In this document: in pieces, positions 35,345-43,803 of the stretch | How the letters are laid out: the number at the start of each line of letters is the position of its first letter | How positions within the stretch are numbered: position 1 is the first letter of the stretch | NCBI GenBank assembly: GCA_017643215.1 | Contig: JAEPNV010000007.1 | Location: 124,001 to 188,000, forward strand | Length of the DNA stretch: 64,000 nucleotides | Direction of reading: 5' to 3' | Origin: Roseibium sp. | GTDB taxonomy: Bacteria; Pseudomonadota; Alphaproteobacteria; Rhizobiales; Stappiaceae | Notes under the pieces: model-generated | What the model was told of the DNA's origin: nothing | Databases searched by the model: none | What the model saw: the letters and a program-made list of their open reading frames with translations, nothing else | Program-made: the position numbers and the translations under genes

Positions 35345-35846
35345 ATGGGCTTTCGCGTGCGCGCTCCGTCCACCGCACACACTAAAATCGAGTTCATCAA
35401 CCAACAGGCCGGTGCATCCTGTTGTCGGGTGTGCCGTGTCGCGCTCCCGCGCCTACGCTCCATCGCATTGCCACCTGGCACATGAATAAAGAGGCATCGC
35501 TCACTGCCTTCATTGACGGAACGCCGGGCACCAGGCCAGTCCCGCTCGACCGTCTCGGCGAAGATCTCTGCATGGGGCTCAATGCCGAGTATGGCTGCCA
35601 ACGCGGCCAATTCTCAGAGGACACAATACCGCCTTGGGTTGGGCGATAACACAATCTTCAACCAGTAATAAAATCGACAAATGCAAGAAAAATTTAGAAA
35701 AAATTTGACTAGTAATAGAATTATCACTGTAAAAAGTATACTTTATAAAATTTTAATCATCAATAAATCCAAAAATAACCAATCATATTAAGTAGAGATA
35801 CACTCAATACATGTAATTAGACACTCAGAAAACATATGGGTGTCAA
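35345..35846. other. Gene-poor gap with AT-rich half before the protease gene
   Basis: The left part (35345-35650) is GC-rich with no credible gene. The right part (35660-35846) turns abruptly AT-rich and must contain the promoter of the protease gene. TTGACT at 35707 and TATACT at 35739 occur but not at good spacing. Such AT-rich upstream DNA is typical of genes silenced by nucleoid proteins (inference). Confidence 0.4.
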
Positions 35847-38180
35847 ATGTCTATTGATTTTTACGGTGCCGCTGGTCAGTGGCACTTAGACGGGTCAGGT
35901 GCGTCTGGATTCTCATCGAACGCGCATTTGAATGTCCACAACGTGTGGTCGACCACCGGCGGAACAGGCGTTTCTGTCGTCATTGTCGACGATGGGATCG
36001 AAGCCACGCACAGCCAACTGGCCGGTTCCATCTCGAATTCGTTCTATTCGACCGAACAGGCGTCGGGGTCCGACGGCGATCCGAGTGCGTCAAAACATGG
36101 CCACGGGACGGCGGTGGCGGGCATCATCGCGGCCGACGCGTCGACCTCTGATCCGGTCGGCATTGCGCCGGGGGCCGAGCTTGCGTCTCTCAGGATCTTT
36201 GGCGCGAACAGCTTGAGCCTGTCCGATGCCATCTCGCACGTCGTCAATCACGACATTGCCAACAACAGCTGGGGCTATAGCATCGCGTTCTATGCCGCGG
36301 ACACGTGGGGCCACAACACCTACTGGAGCGGCATCGAATCCGGTCTGGACAACGCCCTTACAAATGGACGCGACGGTCTTGGCACCGTATTCGTGAAATC
36401 GGCGGGAAACAGCCGGGAGGACGGCCGCTACGCAACCGATGACTATGTGTCCAATCACAAGGGGTCCATCGTTGTCGGCGCGGCGGACCACACCGGCAGC
36501 GTGTCCTTTTATTCAACGCCCGGCGCGAACCTTCTGGTCTCGGCGCCCTCGTCAGGCGCCGGCGTCGGTGTCACCACGACCGACCGGACCGGCAGTGGCG
36601 GATACTCGCCGACGAATCAAACGGACGCCTTTGGCGGCACCTCGGCGGCCGCGCCCATGGTCTCAGGTGTTGTCGCGCTCATGCTGGAAGCCAATCCGGC
36701 GCTCGCCTGGCATGATGTTCAGGACATTCTGGCCCTTTCAGCAAGGCATACGGGGTCCGCGGTCGGCGCCAGCACCAGCGGCCACGAACTCCATTCATGG
36801 CAGATGAACGCCGCGGCAAACTGGAACGGCACCGGCTTGCATTTTTCCAACGACTACGGCTTCGGATTGGTCGATGCATTTCAAGCCGTCCGGCTGGCCG
36901 AGACCTGGGGTATTGGCCGCGCCTCGAACGCCAGCGTCGAAAGCACGGCGGCCGCGGCAAACTGGACGTTTAATACGCTCACCTCAACAGCGACCGCGCA
37001 ATTCTTTATCGCGTCCGCCCTGGATCTTCAGACGGTCACCCTGGCGCTTGATACGAACATCGAGCTGGCGGCGGTCGAGACCATTCGGCTCGTGTCGCCC
37101 GATGGCACGACAAGTCTTCTGTTTTCCGGCGACAGCGACGCAACCGCGAGCGCCGGGACCCATTCCTGGGATTTCCTGTCACAGGCATTTCGGGGCGAGG
37201 CGAGCGCCGGTGCTTGGACCGTCGAGATTGATTTTGGCAATCACACCGTCAATCCGGCCGGTCTTGGCGGCACGCTCGAAATCACCGGCACCGCCGATAC
37301 GAACGACGACGTCTACTTCTTCACGTCGGAGTTTGCCGAGTTCGGCGAACGCGAACTCTCCGACGCCACCGGAACCGACACACTGAACGCTGCGGCGATC
37401 GCGGACGATGTCCGGATCGACCTGACCCCGGGCGCTTCAAGCAATCTCGACGGGGCATCGCTGATCATCTCACAATCGACCCTGATTGAGCAGGTCGTGA
37501 CAGGCGATGGCAACGACACCATCACCGGAAATGATCTCGGCAACCTGATCTCAGCCGGGCGGGGCAATGACACGGTGGCCGGTGGGGCCGGCAATGACCT
37601 GTTTTTCGAAGGCCTTGGCAACGATATCTACGATGGCGGGACAGGCACCGACTTCGTGTTTGTTGACAGCGTCTACGACAGCGCCGTCTTCGAAATTTCC
37701 CGGATCAGTGCGACCGATGCCATTTTGTTCAGCCACACGAACGAACAGAACCAACTGGTATCGGTTGAGCGGATGGCGTTCTCAGATGGCACGCAGATCG
37801 CGTTCGACAATGAAGGCTCGGCGGGGCAGATCTACCGGCTCTATGAGACCGCGTTCAACCGGGCGCCCGACGAAACGGGATTCGAGGAATGGGTGGAGGC
37901 CGCCGACAACGGCATGAGCCTTCAGGCCATCGCCGCCTCCTTCGTGCTGTCTGACGAATATGCTGCGCTCTACAATGGCTTTGAGTCCGTTGAGGACAAA
38001 GTGGCCGCCTTTTATCTGAACAGCCTCAACCGGGAGGCCGAAGAAGAAGGACTTCAGGGCTGGGCGGCGGCCTACAGCGCAAGCACGATCGACGACAGCG
38101 GCATTCTCCTCGGCTTCTCCGAGTCCCAGGAAAACAAAATCATGACATCGGGCGTGTTTAACGAAGGCTTCATCTACTAA
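35847..38180 (+). CDS. Secreted subtilisin/kexin-like protease with P domain, RTX repeats and DUF4214 tail
   Basis: The protein has 777 aa. The S8 catalytic triad is visible: Asp48 (VIVDDGIEATHS), His86 (HGHGTAVAG) and Ser266 (GGTSAAAPMVSG). A kexin-type P domain follows (about 360-490). RTX nonapeptides lie at about 553-598 (GDGNDTITGN, GAGNDLFFEG). The C-terminal DUF4214 domain (about 650-760) contains IYRLYETAFNRAPDETGFEE and AFYLNSLNREAEEEGLQGW. There is no N-terminal signal peptide, which fits export by a type I system through the C-terminus; no such system lies in the window. It may process the neighbouring DUF4214 surface proteins (inference). Confidence 0.9.
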   Translation: MSIDFYGAAGQWHLDGSGASGFSSNAHLNVHNVWSTTGGTGVSVVIVDDGIEATHSQLAGSISNSFYSTEQASGSDGDPSASKHGHGTAVAGIIAADASTSDPVGIAPGAELASLRIFGANSLSLSDAISHVVNHDIANNSWGYSIAFYAADTWGHNTYWSGIESGLDNALTNGRDGLGTVFVKSAGNSREDGRYATDDYVSNHKGSIVVGAADHTGSVSFYSTPGANLLVSAPSSGAGVGVTTTDRTGSGGYSPTNQTDAFGGTSAAAPMVSGVVALMLEANPALAWHDVQDILALSARHTGSAVGASTSGHELHSWQMNAAANWNGTGLHFSNDYGFGLVDAFQAVRLAETWGIGRASNASVESTAAAANWTFNTLTSTATAQFFIASALDLQTVTLALDTNIELAAVETIRLVSPDGTTSLLFSGDSDATASAGTHSWDFLSQAFRGEASAGAWTVEIDFGNHTVNPAGLGGTLEITGTADTNDDVYFFTSEFAEFGERELSDATGTDTLNAAAIADDVRIDLTPGASSNLDGASLIISQSTLIEQVVTGDGNDTITGNDLGNLISAGRGNDTVAGGAGNDLFFEGLGNDIYDGGTGTDFVFVDSVYDSAVFEISRISATDAILFSHTNEQNQLVSVERMAFSDGTQIAFDNEGSAGQIYRLYETAFNRAPDETGFEEWVEAADNGMSLQAIAASFVLSDEYAALYNGFESVEDKVAAFYLNSLNREAEEEGLQGWAAAYSASTIDDSGILLGFSESQENKIMTSGVFNEGFIY

Positions 38181-38193
38181 CCATGTGCCCATT

Positions 38194-38474
38194 GATTTTC
38201 GGTTGAAGGCGGTGGCGGGATGCTTTTGTCAGCCGGCGTTGCTCACCGTGCCGCCCCGGACACCGAGCCGGCGCCCAGCGCTTGCAGAAGGTGCTGTTTT
38301 TCCGAAACAAATGGAGTGTTTGCTGGTTCCCGGACGGCCGCTGCGCGTCCTCCGGGACGGCGTTGAATGGCACGCAGTGCCATGCCAGATCGCATGCTGT
38401 CACGCGTGTTAGACACGCAAAGCGCAATTGGCTCAATGACATATCTCGGAACCAGGATTTTATACCGGACTGAC
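38194..38474. repeat. Dispersed MITE-like repeat, eroded copy (same family as 61570-61843)
   Basis: This stretch aligns along its whole length with 61570-61843. Shared landmarks in order are GGGATG, TGTCAGCC, GCGGAAGGTGCTGTTTT-like, TTGCTGGTTCCCGGA, GCCGCTGCGCG/GCCGCTCACGCG, AAGCGCAATTGG, TCAATGACATAT and a final ACCGGAC. The terminal inverted repeats seen in the other copy are degraded here. It starts about 13 bases after the protease stop and encodes nothing convincing. Confidence 0.7.
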
Positions 38475-39047
38475 GTATCGCGTTTCCAGCGATCGAGAGG
38501 ACCATAGGACGGCCGATCGCCCGATCGAAAGGGAGCCGCGCCACCTTCAAGATAGACTGAATGACGCAAGAAACCGCAAGAAGTACAGCGGTACATCCTC
38601 CAGAACCTCAGTCCCCATTTACGATTTGTTAACCATAATTCAAAATTTATACTTTTAATAGTTTTAATCTCAGTGTATTTGGTAAAAGATTTTTAAGGGT
38701 ATTAGCGGGCGCGGCGCCATTCCGCGATCAATACTGCGCAGCGGTGTCTGAGACCGGCGTCAATACACAAAGTCCATTGTGCAGTGAGGCAGTTCGCTGG
38801 CCTTCATCAAAAGGGACGAAAGTATGCGGCAAATTCTTGGTGAGCGCGATCCGGTCATTACGGGTCTGCGGCCGAAACACGTTTGAGAGTGCACAAGCGC
38901 CATCGGCGCTTCAAGTCCCAAAAATCGCGTTATGGCCCATAGCAACGGCCGTCGTGTGCGCGAGCTGATCCGCAGTCCGGCACGGTCAGCATCGCACCGG
39001 AACGGGCAAGGGCACTGCGCCAAGATCCCGCAATCGGAGAAGACTTC
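38475..39047. other. Gap upstream of the DUF4214 gene, no gene seen
   Basis: There is no coding candidate with normal composition. An AT-rich block at about 38620-38700 probably carries the promoter, giving a long leader of roughly 350 bases before the ATG at 39048. I see no recognised riboswitch or small RNA. Confidence 0.4.
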
Positions 39048-39875
39048 ATGTCCTTGTTGAACGACATCGTGAATGATGAAGGCATCACCACGCTCGGCGC
39101 TGAAGACATCGCGTCCATCGAAGGCCTTTATACGGCCATTTTGTTCCGCAGCGCCAGCAATGCCGAGGCAGCGCATTGGGCACAGCTCGTGAATGACGGC
39201 TGGCAACTTGGACAAATCCGCGATGCCATCCTCGCCTCGCCCGAAGCCGGCATGATTGTTGGTCCGGCGGTGCGGGTGATCCAGGCCATAACGGGCGAAA
39301 CACCGGCCGGCCATGATGTGGACGCCGCCGTCGCCAGCATTCGCGGCGGCGACAGCCTGGCTGACTTGGCCAGCAGCCTGCTTGTCTCCACGCCACATGC
39401 CGCGCTTGATCTGACAACCGGCACAACATCTGAGATCGTCGAACGCCTTTATCAGGAGCTCTTGGGCCGGCCGGCCGACGCGGCCGGACGGGACGCATGG
39501 GTGGCCTCCGGCAAATCCGTGGCTGAAATCCTTGTAGGCTTCACCGAAGGCCAGGAGTATCGCGATCGCACGAACCCGATCGTTGACACCTATCTGCTGG
39601 ACCGGGCGGAATTCGCGCTTAACACCCAGGCCAGCGGCGTCAACCAGTGGATTTCAGCCGATACCGATGAAACCGTCTCGATCCCCGATGCCCTGGCGAG
39701 TTTATCAGACAACGGCACTGGTCAGCCGGCCCTGGCCCTTGAAAATTCGTGGTTTGAGACCTCTGTGGCCGGCGAAGATCGGGCACGGAATGGAGGCACG
39801 AGCGAAACCGGAGGCGTTCTGGTCGACAGCGTCGTGGTTCTGGGTGTTAATGGGACCGACGCCGACGTCTTTTGA
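39048..39875 (+). CDS. DUF4214-domain protein
   Basis: The protein has 275 aa. Two DUF4214-like modules are visible. The first, near residues 22-75, is EGLYTAILFRSASNAEAAHW with a following DAILASPEAG. The second, near 135-185, is EIVERLYQELLGRPADAAGR with ILVGFTEGQEYRDRT. There is no signal peptide, catalytic motif or membrane segment. DUF4214 modules occur at the C-termini of T1SS-secreted RTX proteins, so this may be a secreted or surface-linked helper. It is followed 35 bases later by a glycosyltransferase gene, possibly the same transcript. Function unknown. Confidence 0.8.
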   Translation: MSLLNDIVNDEGITTLGAEDIASIEGLYTAILFRSASNAEAAHWAQLVNDGWQLGQIRDAILASPEAGMIVGPAVRVIQAITGETPAGHDVDAAVASIRGGDSLADLASSLLVSTPHAALDLTTGTTSEIVERLYQELLGRPADAAGRDAWVASGKSVAEILVGFTEGQEYRDRTNPIVDTYLLDRAEFALNTQASGVNQWISADTDETVSIPDALASLSDNGTGQPALALENSWFETSVAGEDRARNGGTSETGGVLVDSVVVLGVNGTDADVF

Positions 39876-39910
39876 GGCAATTAAAACCGCACCGGATACA
39901 CACCCAACGT

Positions 39911-41116
39911 ATGCGCCTTCTTTTCGTTCATCAGAATTTTCCCGGCCAATTCAAACATCTTTTCAAGGCATTGCAGTCCTGTCCGGGCTATGAGCTCCGG
40001 GCGCTGAGCTTGCGGGAAAACGGGCCGGACAGCCCGCAGATCATCAACTACCATTCTTATTTGACGGCCCCGCCGCGAACCGGTCTTGTGTCCGACGATT
40101 TCGCGGTCAAGGTGGCCCGGGGCACGGCCTGCGCGCGCGCGGCACAAGCACTGAAACTCAATGGTTTTGAGCCCGATATCATCGTCGGGCACCCCGGATG
40201 GGGCGAGCTTTTGTTTATCCGGGAGGTCTACCCGGCGGCAAAGCTCATCTGTCTGTTCGAATTCTTCTACAACGCCCATGGGTTTGATGTCGGCTTTGAT
40301 CCGGAATTTCCGCCGGTGCAGGACGACATCTGGGGGCTCAACGTCAAAAACGCAGCCAACCTTTTTGCGCTTCAGGCCTGCGATACCGGCCTGTGCCCCA
40401 CGCAATTTCAGCGCAGCACCTATCCTGACATGTGGCATGACAAGTTGGCAGTCTGCCATGAGGGGATCGACACGGACCGGATCAAGGCGGATCCGGACGC
40501 GCATGTGAAAATCGCCGGAGCCACGTTCCGCCGCGGCGACGGCATCGTCACCTACGTGTCGCGCAACTTGGAACCCTATCGCGGCTTTCATACATTCATG
40601 CGGGCGTTGCCCAGGATCCTCAAAGACAATTCGGCCGCGCGGGTCATTGTCCTCGGCGGCGATGGTGTCAGCTACGGCCATCGGCCGCCTGGAGGACGGA
40701 CTTGGAAAGACACGCTCCAGAGCGAAATCGGCGACCAGGCGGATTGGTCACGCGCCCATTTTCTCGGCGCACAACCTTACGACGTTTATTTAAAGATCCT
40801 GCAAATCTCGACGGTGCACGTCTATCTGACCTACCCGTTCTTTCTGTCCTGGTCGCTTCTGGAAGCGATGGCGGCGGAATGCGCGATTGTCGCCTCCGCG
40901 ACGCCTCCGGTCGAAGAAGTCATCAAAGACGGCAAGGAGGGCGTCCTGGTGGATTTTTTCGACACGAACCGATTGTCCAAGGCAATTGGCGTTTTGCTCA
41001 AAAACAAGAACAAAAGGCAGAAACTGGGCAATCAGGCGCGACGCAAAATCATTCAGGACTATGATCTGAAAACTATAGCCATTCCGCGGCAGCTGAATCT
41101 GTTGGGCCTGTCATAG
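39911..41116 (+). CDS. GT4-family glycosyltransferase
   Basis: The protein has 401 aa from the ATG at 39911 (MRLLFVHQNFPGQFKHLF), rather than an in-frame ATG 13 codons upstream. It is a GT-B fold protein. The N-terminal half has PDIIVGHPGWGELLFIREVYP. The C-terminal half has ITYVSRN-like EPYRGFHTF, RVIVLGGDG, and the EX7E-like SWSLLEAMAAECAIVASATP with following EEVIKDGKEGVLVDFFD. This subfamily transfers hexoses in exopolysaccharide or glycoprotein synthesis. It lies between two DUF4214 genes, which suggests glycosylation of those surface proteins or of a shared polymer. A small terminator follows. Confidence 0.85.
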   Translation: MRLLFVHQNFPGQFKHLFKALQSCPGYELRALSLRENGPDSPQIINYHSYLTAPPRTGLVSDDFAVKVARGTACARAAQALKLNGFEPDIIVGHPGWGELLFIREVYPAAKLICLFEFFYNAHGFDVGFDPEFPPVQDDIWGLNVKNAANLFALQACDTGLCPTQFQRSTYPDMWHDKLAVCHEGIDTDRIKADPDAHVKIAGATFRRGDGIVTYVSRNLEPYRGFHTFMRALPRILKDNSAARVIVLGGDGVSYGHRPPGGRTWKDTLQSEIGDQADWSRAHFLGAQPYDVYLKILQISTVHVYLTYPFFLSWSLLEAMAAECAIVASATPPVEEVIKDGKEGVLVDFFDTNRLSKAIGVLLKNKNKRQKLGNQARRKIIQDYDLKTIAIPRQLNLLGLS

Positions 41117-41143
41117 ACTTTCCGGCTTTGGGAACTCAGACCG

Positions 41144-41163
41144 GCGGCATGCGCCGCGTTTTT
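41144..41163 (+). terminator. Probable Rho-independent terminator after the GT4 gene
   Basis: GCGGC-ATGC-GCCGC hairpin followed by GTTTTT, about 28 bases after the GT4 stop. The stem is short but GC-only and the T-run is clear. Confidence 0.55.
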
Positions 41164-41714
41164 CCAGCCCGACGATCGGAAACGCCAGGGTCAGGACCCA
41201 TTGATCTGATTGAAATGGCGCTGCGAACGTCAAAGAGATGCAAGGCGAAACGCGACACGCGGGCTGGTGGCCCGGTTGAACGGTTCGACACGGCAGATCG
41301 AAGCCGGTCGCGCGTCCCGTCGGGCCACGACACAAATCAGCGCAATAAGACGCGGTCGATTGAACGGGTTTTGACGCACTGCAGCGGCCCGTTGCGGGCC
41401 CATTTGATCGAACATCCATGCCCGTGGCGAAAGGGACCTGCGGGTTTCCAAAAAGGCAAATTGGAATCTCTGACCGCAGAGCCAAATCGTCGATGATTTT
41501 TAGAGATTTCTCGAAACTCAAAACTGAACAGCACAGCGGCGTCCCAATTTCGGACAATCCTGGGTTTTACAACCTATAATAAATAAGGGGCAACGCCCGA
41601 TTTCATGACAGTTTTGTGAAAAACAACAGATTAAAAGCGGATATTTGCACAAAAATTATGCTATTTTTACCTAATTTTGCGCATTTAACCGACAACGAAT
41701 GCGTTCGATTGCCA
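41164..41714. other. Gene-poor gap, GC-rich then AT-rich
   Basis: I see no convincing gene; short frames on both strands lack normal composition. The first 300 bases look like degenerate intergenic DNA with several short GGCCCG/CGGGCC motifs. From about 41560 the sequence becomes AT-rich up to the promoter described next. Confidence 0.4.
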
Positions 41715-41744
41715 TTGACTTAACACGCGCTATCCGTGTAAATA
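41715..41744 (+). promoter_or_regulatory. Sigma70-like promoter with an inverted repeat in its spacer
   Basis: TTGACT (41715-41720) and TAAATA (41739-41744) are separated by 18 bases. Between them ACACG (41723-41727) and CGTGT (41735-41739) form an inverted repeat with 7-base spacing, a typical place for a repressor. The ATG at 41799 lies about 55 bases downstream. Confidence 0.5.
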
Positions 41745-41798
41745 TTTTATTAATAGATGGGCTCGTCCGCCATGGGGCGCTAATTCTGAGTTGTGTTT

Positions 41799-42629
41799 AT
41801 GTCCGCATTTCGCAAACCGCCGAGAAATAGATTTATGCGGTTGAAGGCCGGTTTTTACGCGCTTCGTTCATTCTGCGAAGGCGGGGATGGGCCGGTGATC
41901 ACCATCGGATACGCGCCCAGCGCCGACACCGGCGAGGCACATGTGATGGGCACCCGCCGCGGCGGTCAGGTCATTCTTGATGCGCACTGCACCATGGCGC
42001 TTGTCCATGTCGAAGGCGAGGAAGCCAATCTCGAATTGGCCGTGTTTCTTCCCGACGGATATCCCGAAAAGGCCGTTCGCATCGATGTGGAACGGCTTGA
42101 ATCAGACACCAAAATGGCAGCTCCGGTGACAATGGCTCCAGCGGGAGAACTTGTGCATCTGTCGGGCCACGTGGAGATGGTTGGGGACACAGAAACTCGT
42201 CCAGGTCAATGGCTCGGCGCGCGTTCGGGCGAGGCGCGCATCGAGGGCTTTGCCATCCACTGGCCGAAGCGGCCGTTGAACGTTGATCTATCCTACGGCT
42301 GCATCGTGATGGGCTTGGGCAAGTCACCAAACTCGTTGACGGGTGGGTTCGTGGGCACCCGGCGCCGGGCCGCGCCGATCACCTCTGTTTGGGTCGACCT
42401 CAAAGGCGATGACGCCGATAAATATGATCTTGCCATCAATGCCGTCTTCGCCAAGCGCGGGCTGACGAGCGGGGCGTCCGGTGACATCCTGCGCGGCATC
42501 GGCCCGAACGATCATCTGGTTGGCCTCAATCTGAGCCTCAAGGACGTCGGCAAACCGGCCGACATCCCGCTTCCCGCGGCCGCATCGGCACGCGGGGCTT
42601 CTCCTGTTCAAACGTTTAGAGCGAAATAG
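41799..42629 (+). CDS. Unknown protein with beta-rich repeats, near RTX and glycosyltransferase genes
   Basis: The protein has 276 aa from the ATG at 41799; an in-frame GTG lies two codons upstream. I do not recognise the family. It is beta-strand-rich, without signal peptide or membrane segment. Three stretches share a pattern: GEAHVMGTRRGGQVILDA, WLGARSGEARIEGFAIHWP and GGFVGTRRRAAPITSVWVDL, i.e. G-x-R-x-G/R-x-A-x-I-x-x-(F/V)-x-(I/V). The last two recall the clostridial hydrophobic-W (ChW) repeat rhythm, though distantly. It is 17 bases before the RTX/DUF4214 gene and probably shares its transcript, so it may be a partner or surface-layer component. Confidence 0.7.
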   Translation: MSAFRKPPRNRFMRLKAGFYALRSFCEGGDGPVITIGYAPSADTGEAHVMGTRRGGQVILDAHCTMALVHVEGEEANLELAVFLPDGYPEKAVRIDVERLESDTKMAAPVTMAPAGELVHLSGHVEMVGDTETRPGQWLGARSGEARIEGFAIHWPKRPLNVDLSYGCIVMGLGKSPNSLTGGFVGTRRRAAPITSVWVDLKGDDADKYDLAINAVFAKRGLTSGASGDILRGIGPNDHLVGLNLSLKDVGKPADIPLPAAASARGASPVQTFRAK

Positions 42630-42646
42630 ATTTTGGAGATCACGCC

Positions 42647-43723
42647 ATGGCGTATGACGTTGATGAACAAGTCCTTTTAGATACGATCAACAATTCGAAC
42701 ATACCGGATAGCGCGAAATCGGTTATCAGCAGCCTGCTCGCGCCGACTGACCCGCTGGATCCGAATTTCGGAACGGACCCAACGGTTGATACGCTCTCTG
42801 GCGGCGGCGCTGTGGACCCGACAGCAGATCTTGCTGAGATCACAGGCACCGGCGTGTACGATGCGAACGGCACGCCCGTGGTGATCGTGAACACCGACGA
42901 AGACGTCCAGATCACCTACACCGTTGGCAGCTCGACCTTTATTATCCTGGCCGGCCAGGGCGACGACTTGATCGTCTTGCAGGACGGCGTGCCGCTCAGT
43001 GATGGCACTTCAACGACCGTTCCGGGCGGTACCGTTGAGCTGGGCGACGGTAACGATTCCGTTGTTGGCAGTTCGGGCAATGATTCCATTTCAGGTGGCA
43101 CCGGCAATGACTCCATTTCCGGCGGCAGCGGCCGGGATCAGATCACGGTCGGCGATGGCAACGATTCCGTCGATGGCGGGGCCAACTTCGATCAGGCCTT
43201 CCTGCAGGCGGGCCGGACGTCCTACACCATCACGGTCGAAAACGGCGGCTTGGTCATTGTGGCCACCGACGGGTCGCAGACGAACACCCTCACAGGTGTC
43301 GAATTCGTCCGCTTCGACGACAACTCCATCGTCACCGCCATGGCCAACCAGGATCAGGGCGTCGTCGCCCGGCTCTACGAGGCCATCCTCAACCGCGAGG
43401 CGGACGAAACCGGTCTCCAGGGCTGGGTCTCCGGCCTCCAGGATGGCTCTCTGGAACTGGCAACAATCGCCGCTGGCTTTGTCAATTCGCAGGAGTTCCA
43501 GAACCTCACATCGGGGCTCACCAACAGCGCTTTCATCGACCTTATGTATCAGCAGACATTTGGCCGGGAAGCCGATACGGCCGGCAAGGCCGGATGGCTC
43601 GACCTGCTCGACTCCGGAGCAATCACCAGAGAAGGTATCGCGATCGGGTTCGCGGCCTCTCAGGAAGCGATCGAATCCTTCGATTACATCCAGATTGTCG
43701 GCTCGAACGTCGACTTCAGCTAA
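42647..43723 (+). CDS. RTX calcium-binding protein with DUF4214 tail
   Basis: The protein has 358 aa. An acidic N-terminal part is followed by RTX nonapeptides at about 125-180 (GDGNDSVVGS, GNDSISGGTGNDSISGG, GDGNDSVDGG), which bind Ca2+ as a beta-roll. Residues about 238-345 hold a DUF4214 domain with two copies of its core (VARLYEAILNREADETGLQG, FIDLMYQQTFGREADTAGKA). There is no N-terminal signal, as expected for type I secretion. It is probably a structural surface or adhesive protein. A strong terminator follows. Confidence 0.85.
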   Translation: MAYDVDEQVLLDTINNSNIPDSAKSVISSLLAPTDPLDPNFGTDPTVDTLSGGGAVDPTADLAEITGTGVYDANGTPVVIVNTDEDVQITYTVGSSTFIILAGQGDDLIVLQDGVPLSDGTSTTVPGGTVELGDGNDSVVGSSGNDSISGGTGNDSISGGSGRDQITVGDGNDSVDGGANFDQAFLQAGRTSYTITVENGGLVIVATDGSQTNTLTGVEFVRFDDNSIVTAMANQDQGVVARLYEAILNREADETGLQGWVSGLQDGSLELATIAAGFVNSQEFQNLTSGLTNSAFIDLMYQQTFGREADTAGKAGWLDLLDSGAITREGIAIGFAASQEAIESFDYIQIVGSNVDFS

Positions 43724-43752
43724 GGGATGGCATCGCAGGAATGAAACCAACG

Positions 43753-43782
43753 GACCGCGGGCGCAATGCCCGCGGTCTTTTT
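43753..43782 (+). terminator. Rho-independent terminator after the RTX/DUF4214 gene
   Basis: GACCGCGGGC and GCCCGCGGTC form a perfect 10-bp stem with a GCAAT loop, followed by TTTTTG. It sits about 30 bases after the stop. Confidence 0.9.
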
Positions 43783-43803
43783 GTTTGTCAGGCAGGGTAA
43801 TCC

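Noticed and set aside
35390-35650. Remnant gene on the minus strand upstream of the protease
   Set aside because: Translations in all frames lack family motifs and normal composition; treated as intergenic DNA.
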